A DNA stretch of 64,000 nt. Origin: Conus ventricosus. Its lineage: Eukaryota; Mollusca; Gastropoda; Neogastropoda; Conidae. Of this stretch, positions 45,364-59,118 are shown piece by piece (position 1 is the stretch's first letter; each line of letters opens with the position of its first letter). A program made the translations under genes and the position numbers. The notes below the pieces were generated by a model. It was not told where the DNA came from and did not search any database. It was given only the letters and a program-made list of their open reading frames with translations. The stretch is from the NCBI GenBank assembly GCA_018398815.1, contig CM031614.1:53911673-53975672 (forward strand). Direction: 5' to 3'.

Positions 45364-46433
45364 TCCTTTTCATTTGTTTATTTACCTCATGCATGCAGGT
45401 CTCAACTCTTGATTTTCCCACCATTTTGCAGGGTTCGGTTTACTAATGCGCCATTGGCGCATAAATTCTGAAAAGACCCTAAGAGTTCCTGTCAGGGAGT
45501 CCAAATGCGCATTGATATTATGAACCAGTGCGCCACAGTATGTCCGTTAATGTATTGTATGTCAGACAACTTATGAACAAATACAAGAATGAAAAATGTT
45601 GAACTTCCTTCTTCATCAATACACAAGGGTTACGTGATCTCAGTTACTCACTGCCCCCCCCCCCCCCCCCCCAAAAAAAAAAAAAAGTGCTCAAAAAGGA
45701 AAAACAATTAGAATCCATTCAAAACATGGTGAAAGTTAGTCAACATCACACTCGCCCACACCTACGCGAGCCCATCGGTGCAAACAAGATTTCTTCACAC
45801 AAACATAAGTACCGGACCATGCAGACACACAAAGTTTTAACAATCCACCGATGACAAAGGATAAGGAGACGGAAAGGGGACCGGGGTGGGGTGGGGTGGG
45901 GTGGGGGGTAGTGAGGGAAGAAATTATTTTCAGTTGACCTTCCAGTCCCAACAACATCGCACTAAAGCGTACGTCAATGTTTACACAAAACTGTCATCAC
46001 GCAAAAACAAACCACTGACAATGCCGTATACAGGTGAAAAGTATGCGTGTTACAATCGTCCACTATGAACGGATAGGGTGGATTTCACCTTCAATCGATT
46101 TTCTATTGTTTCTTTTCTAATTACATTCAAGTGTTATAGTGTGATGGATGCAAATGCATGAGCTCTGGGATTTCTGTAAGTTCATGTGATGACTCTTAAC
46201 CTTTACCGGATGACAGATTTTACTACACAGGGAACGATCTCGTGGGTGTACTACACCCAGACTCGCCAATAAAGCCTTTTCCGAAATATGTACCACCCTT
46301 GCTGTGGGTATCACATACCCACACTGCCCGCCCGCACGCAGTGCCCTTTATTTTCGGCCGCACAAGGAGGGGGCCTTTCTCTACCATTTCCCCGCCATAG
46401 GCTAGCGACGTCAGTCACAGCGCAGCAGCAGCA

Positions 46434-48430
<1,997 letters not shown>

Positions 48431-48880
48431 CTTTTTTCTACATTAGTTGTTTACATATGTTATTTTTATTCATATTCATATTCAGTATATAGTTGTTTAC
48501 ATATGTTAGGATCATTTTAGGAACATCCCATCAAATTAACATCAGGACAATTTATCAAATTAAATTCAGGAAAACATTACATTCCAATTCTCTCTCTCTC
48601 TTCCTCTCTCTCTCCCCTTTCTCTCTCTCTCAAATTTTAAGCGTAGTATAAGTACTATGTATTTTCAGTCATGTTCGTTATGAGGGAAAACAGTGTCTCT
48701 AATGGAGCCGGGAGGGAGAGAGAGAGAGAGAAAGTGACAGATGAATGGCTCTGACTTTGTTTCAATGATGTGGCCCTTTTCCCACCAACTGCACTTGGTC
48801 ACAGTGGTGCTCAGAAACAACGCACAACACAGAAGCTGAAGAGCCCTTTGAAGTTTGGGCCCTGTTCGTGCTGCTGGATA

Positions 48881-51795
48881 TTATTTCCATGCACACTGGG
48901 CAGAGTTTGCATGTGTGTTCTGGGCAGATGAAGTCATTACATTTGTAGCACCTATACCGAGTCTTGCGTCCTTTTTTTCAGCTGCAGTGCTGGCATCGCT
49001 TTTTAGTCCTTCTTTTCAGTGCTGCCATCCGAGGGCGTTTCCGCTTTTGCCCTCCTGGCAAAAACTGTTGGGCCTTTTTCGCCTACCATTCCTTGGTGCA
49101 TGTGATCATTCTCTTCTGCGTTGTCTATTAACCTTTTTGCTGCAAGGACAGGTCCCTATGCAAATTGTTTTTTGGCAAGGCGTTCTCGGATTTAGTGGGA
49201 GCATCATTGTTCAGCGATGCTTCTAATGAAAGCAGCACGCTTATTTACCTGGGACGAGGTGGTTTTGGAAATTGATTTGCCATATGCGGCGTGCAGGGGA
49301 TGGTGGCCTTGTCCATAATGTTGCTGAACATGATCATGGGCCCCCTGCTTGTTTTGCGTTTGACTGTATATGCATGTGCCATTTTGTCAAGTGTGTCCCG
49401 GTCCCTTTGTTGCATTGTAGTTATTTGAATAATCTCGGCTTCTTTTTCAAGTGTTTTTCTCTCACATCACCTGTGTCATGCATTGTGCAGGGATGAGAAA
49501 CAGTCCGCCGTTCTCCACCGTTCCGCCGTCTTTTAAAAAATTTCCGCGTTCGAAAAATTCTCGCCGAAAAAAAGAAAAAAAAAAAAAACTATCGCGATTT
49601 TTTTTGCTCCAATCTCGGCGGACGCCTCGGCAGATTCCCAATTTGGGCTGGTTTTTACTCGGGACTCGGCCAACTTTCTGCACATCCCCTTACAGCGCCG
49701 TCGACGAGTGTCATTTGTTTAGTCTTTGGGGTCGTACGAAATCGCAAAAAAAAGGACAAAATCCCACCGTTGGAAAGAAAACGGTCGAGGAAGAGGTGTG
49801 TGGGAGTAGAGTTGGAGATAGCACATGCAAAAGCAGTGAAGAGAGGCGTTATGTGTTGGGTTGCAACAAGAAAATCAGCTTCGGAGTCGGTGCTTCATTA
49901 CGATTGCTGGTGTTAAAATTTGTGTTGATTTTGACTAAGAATAGATTAGTTTGTATAAAAAAAGAGTTCCCAAAGAGAGGGGTAATTTTGGACTAAGACT
50001 CAATTGAAAGACTTCATTCAGTGGTGTAGGTGTTTTCACAGATCGTATGAGGCCTACACTACAGATCAACTCTTGAGAACTGTAAATAAAGAATTATCGA
50101 AAGACAAATGCCAGCATAGAGTGTGATATTCTACCCAAAGGACACACTGAAGCAGAAAAAAAAAAAGGCCCTACTTCTACTTTCTACTAGCAGGTAAGGC
50201 CAAATTGTTTTTGTATTTATGTCATTTTGTGAAAAACTGAAATATGTTTGTTTTAATAGTAATGCCCTTGTGTGAAATGTGATTTTAATAACAGAATGTA
50301 GATAAATTTAGTTCAATTTAGATAAGGCTAGAAACATATTTTGATGTTTTAAATGTGGATTTTTCTTGTTTATATATTAAAAATGCTTCAGCTTCAGGGG
50401 GCCCCACAGAAAAATCTCCTCTGCTTTTTTAAAATCTGTTCTCATCCTGATTGTGCTCAGTGCCACTGTGCTCTTTGCGCGCCTGCTCTGATAGTTGACC
50501 AGAGTGACTGCATCCTTGTAAGCAAAGTCAGAGCCATAAAGGGGAAGAGTTTGTTTTGCTTGAATGAGATGGGTAGAAACCGCTTGTTCTGCCTGACTGT
50601 TCCTACCATGGTCAGTCCATTGCGCAAGAGCCCCTCGCGAGAGTGAGGTCAGTGAAGTAGTTGTCACATGTGACGTTCCTCCAACTCTTGAAATATGGCG
50701 TTGCCAGCTGGAAAGCAAGATTGCGGCCAAGATTGACCTGCCTTGCCTGTCCAGCAGGCCGACCAAGGTATGGAACACCAAACAAAGGATAATTACCCTC
50801 TGCATCAGCCACCCAGAATATTTAATTCCGTAGCAGTCAGGCTTAGACGGCAAGTACTGCAGAAACTGCATCGCCCTCTGAAAGGTACAAGTTGCTCATC
50901 AATCGTAAGACTGCACCTGGGATGTAGTGTTTATTCAGATTAAACATGAAAGCATCCCAGAAATACCTGAAAGGGCGAATACGTCCTTTTGCCGTCTAAC
51001 ACTGCGAGTGCTTTGTCATCGAAGCGCATTATACGTGAGCAGAATTTGGAATCGTCTCCCGACTCATGCATATCCTCGCAGTGAAGCATCCATAGATGGA
51101 ATCCCAAAGGTCTTCCGTGGACACCATGTTTTGCTTTTGGTGCCCAGAAACAGAAGGAGGCCGAGGCAATGCTTCCATTTCAGCTGCATAGGTTTCCACC
51201 CATTTGTCTTTTAGCTCCCTCAGGCCCTCCAAATTGGTGAAGTGTACCAAGTCGCCTATTCATGCTCAGTGTAAGAAATAACCTGAAGGCACTAATGGTG
51301 GGTGACATGCTGGCAGCCGGGAATTTGGTTGGGGACTCGGAAAATATTCCTAGCGGGGGTTTTTGATGCCACTTGCAACCCCCGTTTTTTTTTTTCCAAA
51401 TCGTGCCATCGACAGCCGCCTCATCCCCCTCCTCCTCCTCTCCCTCCACCTCCTCCTCTGACACATCCGTGACTCCTCTTCATTGGGGAGAAGTGGCTCC
51501 TCATCACTAATTCATCCTCCCCACTCAAGGGAGTTCACCGGAAGTGGTGCTTGGCCCCCAATCCATTGGCCCCGCTGCTCCTGACGTGCTTGGAACAGAG
51601 TGAAGTGCTTGGTCCACAAAGCCCACTGAAACATGAACAACACAAAGCACTCTAAAACATATAGATGGGCATCATAGTTATTAACATTGGTGGATATCAA
51701 TCAGTATCCAAAAGTTTATACACAAATGAATGTTGCAAGTGCACTTACATTTCTGGAAGTTAATGTTTCTCTTACTTTCCCCCCACATCTTTCCA

Positions 51796-51839
<44 letters not shown>

Positions 51840-52339
51840 TCTTACACAGTCCTGATTTGGCCTTCATGGTCCGCTGACCCTCCCCCCGTAAATACATATG
51901 CACACACAGAGAGAAACATTCTGGGCCTGGATCATAATAATTTGTTTGTGCTTTGTGAAATATGTTCCTGAACTTTGTTGCTGTGAATTGTGTAGTCTGT
52001 TACTGTTTTGTCAATGCAATAAATAATTGGAGCCTGAGCCGGAGTGTGGGTCTGAGTCGTGTGCGTATGTACACATATTCATAACACACACACACACACA
52101 AGCATGAACACACACATGCGCGCATGCACACAGACACACATATAACACACATGCACGACACACACTTGTACACATGCTACATACACATGCACAATACACA
52201 CATCCACATACGCACAAAACACACATTTACACACACCACTCCTACACAGCATATTACAATATCAGAACTTACATGGGTCACTCCCAGCTCCGCTTCCTTG
52301 GGCAGCCACAAGGGCTTCAAACAGGTTGGGTCGCTCCAT
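48881..52339 (-). pseudogene. piggyBac transposase, copy B, disrupted by a hAT-like insertion
   Basis: First coding exon 52273-52339 (67 nt, phase 1, MERPNLFEALVAAQGSGAGS). The second exon runs from 51625 to the TAA at 48881-48883. It shares the catalytic blocks of copy A (CDNYFTDLTLARG, a VDTLD-type third site near 49395) and the Cys-rich C-terminus. The hAT-like element 49488-50449 interrupts the frame between the second and third catalytic Asp. Together with frameshifts this makes it inactive. Confidence 0.88.
49488..50449 (+). mobile_element. hAT-like element in piggyBac B transposase
   Basis: 962 bp absent from copy A. Ends CAGGGATGAGAAACAG and CTGTTCTCATCCTG are imperfect inverted repeats. 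A 6-bp duplication ATTGTG flanks it (49482-49487, 50450-50455). It contains a basic, Lys/Arg-rich N-terminal-like frame (SRRKKEKKKK) but no transposase core, so it is non-autonomous. CAGGG-type ends suggest hAT. Confidence 0.65.
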
Positions 52340-53565
52340 TTCTCCTGTAACGCGGAAATCAATAATGCACAAACAAAGCCTTGCGTACATGCTCAAAATA
52401 TAAAAATTCTATATCTATATGGGGCAATACATTTTTCTCATATGAGCTGAGAAATTTACTTACATTAGTTTCCGCTATTCTGCAAACACTCTGATACAAT
52501 GACATATCCGTTCACGCACAGAAAAACACACAAACACATACTCAGACATGCATGCACGCACACACACACACACACACAACACACACACACCACACTTGCG
52601 CGATCGCACTTCTATTGTCAACTAATTTTACTCCTAGGTGTACACATTGAGATGGGGCCATTTCCATTTGAGCCGCACATGCGTGACAGAGGGCCAGGCC
52701 TGACTGACATGTGTTCATGAGTTCAAAAGAGTACTTAACTGCAAACACATAAGCAAACAAGTTTGCATAATTGATGGGAATATATCCAGATTGAAAATAG
52801 TAACATAAACACCAAGTATTACAGAGATAACAAGTGATGTCAGGCCATCGGAGGGTTCGCGGGTTTTTTTTTTTTTTTTTTACGTCGGCATCCTGTTTTT
52901 GCAGACGATATAATCTAAATATTAATGTTGCAATTTTATATTGATTTTTTCTTTTCTTTTTCTTTGGCACGCAACTATTTTGACTAAATAAAAACAATTC
53001 TTACCTGATGCTGGTTTGTTGGCGTTGAACACGAAACAAAGACTTCGCTCGAGAGGAAGGTACTGTACTGCTGCTGCTTCTGCTGCTGTAGACACAGTGC
53101 CAGACTAGACCTACACGCTCTTTCACTCTGTGCAAAAGTTCGTCGCTACAGACGGTGAGCGCAACTAGGCACACCATGTGTGTTCTCCCGTGAGTCACCG
53201 CCGCTACACTATTTCACGCGCATGGGCTAAGCACACCCACGATGCCCGGTAAGTCAGTGGCAGAAATGTTCTCATTAATAAGTCTGGGTTACCCACACCC
53301 ATGACGCCCGGCGAGTCAGTGGTAGAACTGTACTCTTTAATAAGTCTGGGTTACCACACCCACAAGATCAGGCCCCACTAGTTCAAATGACACACTCAAT
53401 TACGTCATTGTTTATTACACATTCTCATGAAAATACGTGCATTAAGCTTTTCATGTTTCCGAGGAACTTCTAAAATTTGACAGCAATTGGTGCAGCGGTT
53501 TCGAAGATATGCTAATGTTACTGAGCGTCTGGATATGGATACCCACACTCAACGGTAAAGGTTGA

Positions 53566-54485
53566 TCAAGATACATTTTGTTCAAATAGTTGCACTGTAA
53601 TTTATTCAAATCTGGATAGTTTCTTGAACAAGAAAAGCGAGTTATTTTCATTGATTCAAGAAAAAATGCGAGTGATTGCGTTAACTGAAATTAAAGCTAA
53701 ACGACAGTTGGATGTAAACATGACTGAGAATTGTATTCCTGGTTATGATTGTTTTATGAATAAGGACCCCATTCTAGGGGTAGCATTGTATGTATAAGCA
53801 TTCCCTTCATGCTCAACCTTGTGATGAACTAAACGAACATGCGTTTCAAGAGAGTGTGTGGTATTTTTCAGCAAAGGACAATAAAAAAAAATGTTACTTG
53901 GATGTATGTATAGAAGTCCTAGTTCATATGCTGAGAATGATACTAAACTTTTGGATATTTTCATTCAGATATTATTAAAAAGTTCGATCACGTCTGTATA
54001 ATGGGAGACTTTAATTATCCAAGAATAAACTGGCAAGAACCCTCGAAGGAAAACGAAGTGCTTGTGGAAGCAGTTAGTGATAAATATCTGATTCAGTCTG
54101 TTTGCAGTCCAACTAGAAGAAGAACAGGACAAAAGCCTAGCTTGACTGATTTGGTTCTTGTAAACGACGATAACCTGATATCTGACATTGAACACCACAG
54201 TCCAGTTGGGAAAAGCGATCATGATGTGCTGATATTTGATGTATATATCACAATTGATGACTGTGACAAGCAAAGCAAATATCAATTAATATAATTATGC
54301 AAGAGGGAACTACAACAAAATGAGAGAGGATCTTAGAAGGGTTGATGGACTGAGTTAGATAGCTTAGATGTGGAAACATGTTGGTCAAATATAAGAAATA
54401 AAATTCAAGAAGCAGTGGATTTATACCCAAAATTGGAAGTAAAGGTAACAAGAATTTAAGACCAAAGTGGATGAGGAAATCTGTA
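53566..54485 (+). pseudogene. LINE-2 endonuclease fragment (CR1/L2-like)
   Basis: APE-type endonuclease of a non-LTR element: MRVIALTEIKAKRQLD, IMGDFNYPRINW, LTDLVLVNDDNLISDIEHH, GKSDHDVLIFDV. It continues to RPKWMRKSV and is cut at TTAA 54486-54489 by piggyBac C. One or two frameshifts occur. GDFN(Y/H)P and SDH are the conserved endonuclease motifs. The RT should follow on the far side of copy C, beyond the gap, and is not seen in this window. Confidence 0.75.
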
Positions 54486-54489
54486 TTAA

Positions 54490-54676
54490 CCTTTACCGGA
54501 TGAAGCTTTTGACTACACAGACACAATGGCGGGGGTCTCTCACGACCCTACTCAGCAAAGAGCCATTTTAGAGCTTATACCTAAAGCGATGGCTGGGGTC
54601 TCTCACGACCCCTTCTCAGCAAAGAGCCGTTTTAGTGCATATACCTAAAGCGATGGCTGGGGTCTCTCAAGACCCC
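54490..54676 (+). promoter_or_regulatory. piggyBac C left terminus: three palindromes on a 62-64-bp repeat
   Basis: Palindromes GGGTC-tctcac-GACCC (54533-54548), GGGGTC-tctcac-GACCCC (54595-54612) and GGGGTC-tctcaa-GACCCC (54659-54676) sit in direct repeats with period 62-64 bp. The first two start 43 and 105 bp from the terminus, matching the positions in copy A (42 and 103 bp), though the arms are unrelated. Confidence 0.75.
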
Positions 54677-54903
54677 AACTCGGAACTGTATGCTCAGCCT
54701 TATTCGGGCTTAGTCCATTCTTTTTCCTACATGAGGGGGAAGTTGGCGCTTGACCTGGCACCAAGGAAAGGGGGAGAGGGTAAGTGGAAGGAGGAGGGTG
54801 GGAGGAGGGATCGCCGGGGCAGGCCAGTGAAAAGTCTCCCTCGCTAGCTGACCATACTCTACAGTGCTGGCCTAGTTTTCAGACGTAGTACTAACAGCGG
54901 AAG

Positions 54904-57199
54904 ATGGCAGCATCCGACAACGCTAGAGCCGAGTTGAGTGCGGCTTTTGAAACACTGGGGTAAGTTATAAATTTTCCGTTATCCAATAACATTATTACTG
55001 TTTTTATAGGCATTTGCTTTCCTTGTCAGGGCTAGACTGGTTATAAACTTGTACTTCTCTTTTTTTTTTTTTTTTTTTTTTCACCGCCATGAAAAGAGAG
55101 TGGTCGGTGCCTCGTGGTGCTTGGTCAAATTTTTTCCCTACCTTAGTGAATTCCATGCCACGGTTGAAGACGGTTCTTTCGTGATGTAAGCTTAGCACAG
55201 TTGTGTTGCGTTAGGCTGCGTTCCTATGTGTCATCCGCAAGCTCGTCTTAAGTTTTAAATAAGTAAAGAAAGAAGGGACAAAATATGCACATGTGTCCCT
55301 CTTTACACTAATCCGTAAGTTTTGATGCTTCTTTCTTTGACTTGCTTGACGGGTTTGCAGATAACAATTGTCCATGTGGTGGCAGCTTATAAATAATTAA
55401 AATGCTTGAGTGCTGCTGTTTTGAAAGCATGGCCCGGAGAAAAGATTATGTCTACAGATTGTGTAAAATGTTTGTTTTCATTGATTTGTTTGTAGATATA
55501 AGAACAAGAATGATAATTTGAAATATGTAAATGATGAGATTTATTTCTCGGGATTTTTTTCTTTCAGGCATGATATGCCAAAAGGATTGCAGCACATCCT
55601 GTTCCATACAGGATCAAGCCGCAAGGAAGTCTACAGGGCGCTATGGGGAAGTCTAAAGGTAAGTGCATGTTCAATCGTTCACTCACATGCATACAAGTAA
55701 ACACGCAAAGCAGTACCTTCAGAATCCAATGACTTAATTTTATTTTCAGTCTTCAATAAAAATGAACGAACAGAGTAAGTCCAGATCTATATCAATTGGC
55801 GCACACTTTATCATCAGGTATGGGATAATTCATTTTTTAGTTTAAACGTTTTACCCTCTCTCTCTCCATCCCCTCCGAATGCTGCTTATGACACGTCCTT
55901 CTCATACGTCAAAGTTTTGATCAGGATTTCTTTTTGTTCTAGTTCTTTGTGAACCCCTTATAAAAAAGTACCTACAGACTTTTTTTTTCAATTTCTAAAT
56001 GAATTGCAGTTTTTGTGAGAAGGTTATTATTATAATCAATATCATTGAAAGTTTATTGACATATCTTTTTGTAAAAAACAAAAAAACAGTTTCTCTCTCT
56101 CTCTCTCCCCTCTCTTTCTCAAAACTACATGATAATCTCAGTGTTGATTCTAGAGCGCGCCTTGCGGATTCCCCGCAATATTTTCTGAAGGCCGAAAAAA
56201 ATCGCGAAAGACGCGGCCCAAAAGCCGCAAAAAAAGAAAACGAACGCGTTTTTGCACAACCAGCGCGTCTTCGCCTCTGCCTTTGTGTATAGCCTCCTGA
56301 GCAATTCCTTTAGCCGAACGCGCGTTCTACCAATTTTTTCATTGGCCGAGAAGCAGCAGTTGAGCCAATCAGCGGTACTGGCAGTTCAACAGTCCTCATG
56401 TCGGCTTCAACGATGAAGCGCGCGAAGCCAAACACTCGGTTTTCTTTCGCCTTCATGAAGAAAAAACGCACTGATATATCTAAAGATCATCAGCTGGAAG
56501 CCGAAAATGAGACTACAGCCACCGTTACGGCTACTCAGTCAAGCGATAGCGTGTCTCAGCCGATCGACGCCGGAGGCGAAACGGTTGAAAGTCCCAGTGA
56601 ACCCGAAGATCGGGCAAGATAATGAAGATGGTGAAAACGAAGCCGATCCCTCCAGTTCGAAACGGAGGAGCAGAAGAAACTCTGTGAGCGTGGTTTCAGT
56701 GCCCAAAATGCATCAAGACAGCCAGGAGAAACAGGCTGAAAGAAGACAGCCTCAATGTGCTGATGACCATCAAATGTGAAGGTCCTCCCATCAATGACCA
56801 TGACTTCACAGCTGCTGCAGCAGAGTGGAAGCAACAGAAGGATAGGAGGATCTACAAGAAATGAATGGAGTTCTGTGGGCTGTACATATGTATAAAGCTT
56901 TTCAGTTGTGTATGGTGAAGGTGTACACAGTGACTTTTCACAGTTAAAGGGTTTTCTTAAGGTGATACTGATGGTATATAAATCTTGACAATAGTGATGG
57001 TCACTTCATATAAAGAGACTGAATTAATTGTGGGGTAGGCTTAGAGTTGCTGGATTCTATGATGAGGTGACAACAGACTTGCTCACTTGCTGTATGACTG
57101 CCAAGAAGGGAGCTCAGCTGAGTACAAGCACCACCAGAAAAAGACAAGTCTTCTAAGGTATGTCAGAATGTGTGTGTACTCTGTGTGTGTGTGTGTGTG

Positions 57200-57239
<40 letters not shown>

Positions 57240-57678
57240 AAATGTAACTCGTTTCTTGTTTCTTTTGTTGTTTTAGTTTACTTTGGCCATAATGTATCAT
57301 TGTGATTAAGCTTTAAAATCTGAATTTTCACGCGTTTTGAGGGCCTCCCCTTTTCACCCTATGGGCCCCCTTTTTTTATGTGAGGGGGCCCTTGGGCCCC
57401 CTTTTTTGAAATCCTAGAATCAACACTGTAATCTTTTGATTGGCCATCGGGTGGTGATTGTCTTTTACCTACAACTTCACATGTGTTTACACAGTGCAGT
57501 GCCTCCACACTTAATACGAGCGTACTGTATCATTTCTTTGTGTTTCAGTATGTGGCGAAAGCTCAACACAGGTGGGCAAAACACCCTGGGCTACCCAGAG
57601 GAAGTCAGGGAGGCAGTCCGGGCCCGCTTTCAAAACCCCCCGGATGCTGGTGCCTATGATAGGCAATATTTAGACCAA
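54904..57678 (+). CDS. piggyBac C accessory gene, exons 1-3, function unknown
   Basis: Homologue of the A accessory gene. Exon 1 is 54904-54959 (ATG, AELSAAFETLG, phase 2, donor GTAAGT). Exon 2 is 55568-55658, again exactly 91 nt (GLQHILFHTGSSRKEVYRAL). Exon 3 is 57549-57678 (TLGYPEEVREAVRARF, DAGAYDRQYLDQ, donor GTAAGA). Intron phases equal those of copy A. Exon 3 has one extra base near its start (GGCGAAAGC), shifting the frame as assembled, and one extra codon. The fourth exon is not visible and may be in the gap. Intron 2 is long because of the hAT-like insertion. Confidence 0.72.
56139..57428 (+). mobile_element. hAT-like non-autonomous element in piggyBac C intron 2
   Basis: Perfect 15-bp terminal inverted repeats CAGTGTTGATTCTAG / CTAGAATCAACACTG, flanked by TAATCT on both sides (56133-56138, 57429-57434). 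Inside, 56398-56622 encodes a hAT-type N-terminus (RFSFAFMKKKRTDIS), followed by a short C-terminal piece (SLNVLMTIKCEGPPINDHDF, EWKQQKDRRIYKK) like the end of KIAA1586/ZNF862-type hAT proteins. The whole catalytic middle is missing. A GT microsatellite lies at 57184-57236. Confidence 0.75.
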
Positions 57679-58000
57679 GTAAGATGACTCCTCATGGTGA
57701 CTTTGACAACATTTTTGCATTTCATTTTTAAATGATCTGTGAGATTTATGTTTATATTACATAATACTGCGAAAACAATTCTGATATTTACTGACAATAT
57801 GAAACAAATACAATCTGGTCATACATATTTCATCCAGTATTGTTTGAAGAAATGCAATGTGATTGTTTAAAAAAAAGCACCAGACACTTTTTTCATACTC
57901 TCCGACATGAATCAATTGTATGTTGATAATAATAATAAGACAAAAAATCAAGACATATGTAATGGAACGCAATGAATTTTGTAAGAAAAGGAATCTTTAT

Positions 58001-59000
58001 NNNNNNNNNNNNNNNNNNNNNNNNNNNNNNNNNNNNNNNNNNNNNNNNNNNNNNNNNNNNNNNNNNNNNNNNNNNNNNNNNNNNNNNNNNNNNNNNNNNN
58101 NNNNNNNNNNNNNNNNNNNNNNNNNNNNNNNNNNNNNNNNNNNNNNNNNNNNNNNNNNNNNNNNNNNNNNNNNNNNNNNNNNNNNNNNNNNNNNNNNNNN
58201 NNNNNNNNNNNNNNNNNNNNNNNNNNNNNNNNNNNNNNNNNNNNNNNNNNNNNNNNNNNNNNNNNNNNNNNNNNNNNNNNNNNNNNNNNNNNNNNNNNNN
58301 NNNNNNNNNNNNNNNNNNNNNNNNNNNNNNNNNNNNNNNNNNNNNNNNNNNNNNNNNNNNNNNNNNNNNNNNNNNNNNNNNNNNNNNNNNNNNNNNNNNN
58401 NNNNNNNNNNNNNNNNNNNNNNNNNNNNNNNNNNNNNNNNNNNNNNNNNNNNNNNNNNNNNNNNNNNNNNNNNNNNNNNNNNNNNNNNNNNNNNNNNNNN
58501 NNNNNNNNNNNNNNNNNNNNNNNNNNNNNNNNNNNNNNNNNNNNNNNNNNNNNNNNNNNNNNNNNNNNNNNNNNNNNNNNNNNNNNNNNNNNNNNNNNNN
58601 NNNNNNNNNNNNNNNNNNNNNNNNNNNNNNNNNNNNNNNNNNNNNNNNNNNNNNNNNNNNNNNNNNNNNNNNNNNNNNNNNNNNNNNNNNNNNNNNNNNN
58701 NNNNNNNNNNNNNNNNNNNNNNNNNNNNNNNNNNNNNNNNNNNNNNNNNNNNNNNNNNNNNNNNNNNNNNNNNNNNNNNNNNNNNNNNNNNNNNNNNNNN
58801 NNNNNNNNNNNNNNNNNNNNNNNNNNNNNNNNNNNNNNNNNNNNNNNNNNNNNNNNNNNNNNNNNNNNNNNNNNNNNNNNNNNNNNNNNNNNNNNNNNNN
58901 NNNNNNNNNNNNNNNNNNNNNNNNNNNNNNNNNNNNNNNNNNNNNNNNNNNNNNNNNNNNNNNNNNNNNNNNNNNNNNNNNNNNNNNNNNNNNNNNNNNN
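58001..59000. other. Assembly gap (1000 N)
   Basis: Exactly 1000 N placeholder; the missing length is unknown. Confidence 1.
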
Positions 59001-59066
59001 CTCCGAACATGATTTCATGGACTCCGCTGTAAAATGTTTGTGTCTCACATCGTGCAAGTCAGACAA
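59001..59066 (-). pseudogene. LINE-1 ORF2 C-terminal fragment
   Basis: The minus strand reads LHDVRHKHFTAESMKS, the same C-terminal segment as 26150-26215. A second, truncated copy of the LINE-1 family in opposite orientation, cut by the gap. Confidence 0.75.
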
Positions 59067-59118
59067 ACGGACAGATAGATAGAGAGATAGATGATGCATA
59101 TATATATATATATATTGA

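Larger units (their letters stand above)
42325..46195 (+). mobile_element. piggyBac-like element D2 (left part, with insertions)
   Basis: Starts CCTTCGCCATATGAGGC after TTAA and is homologous to D1 up to about 46160. Relative to D1 it has about 0.75 kb extra at 42535-43285 (including a CT microsatellite) and the fold-back insertion 43773-45363. It is cut at TTAA 46196-46199 by piggyBac B. Its right end is not found beyond B. Confidence 0.6.
54490..58000 (+). mobile_element. piggyBac-family transposon, diverged copy C (left part)
   Basis: Starts CCTTTACCGGATGA after TTAA, then diverges from A/B in nucleotide sequence while keeping the accessory gene exon layout. The right part, with any transposase, would lie in or past the gap at 58001-59000. 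A hAT-like element sits in intron 2. Confidence 0.8.
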
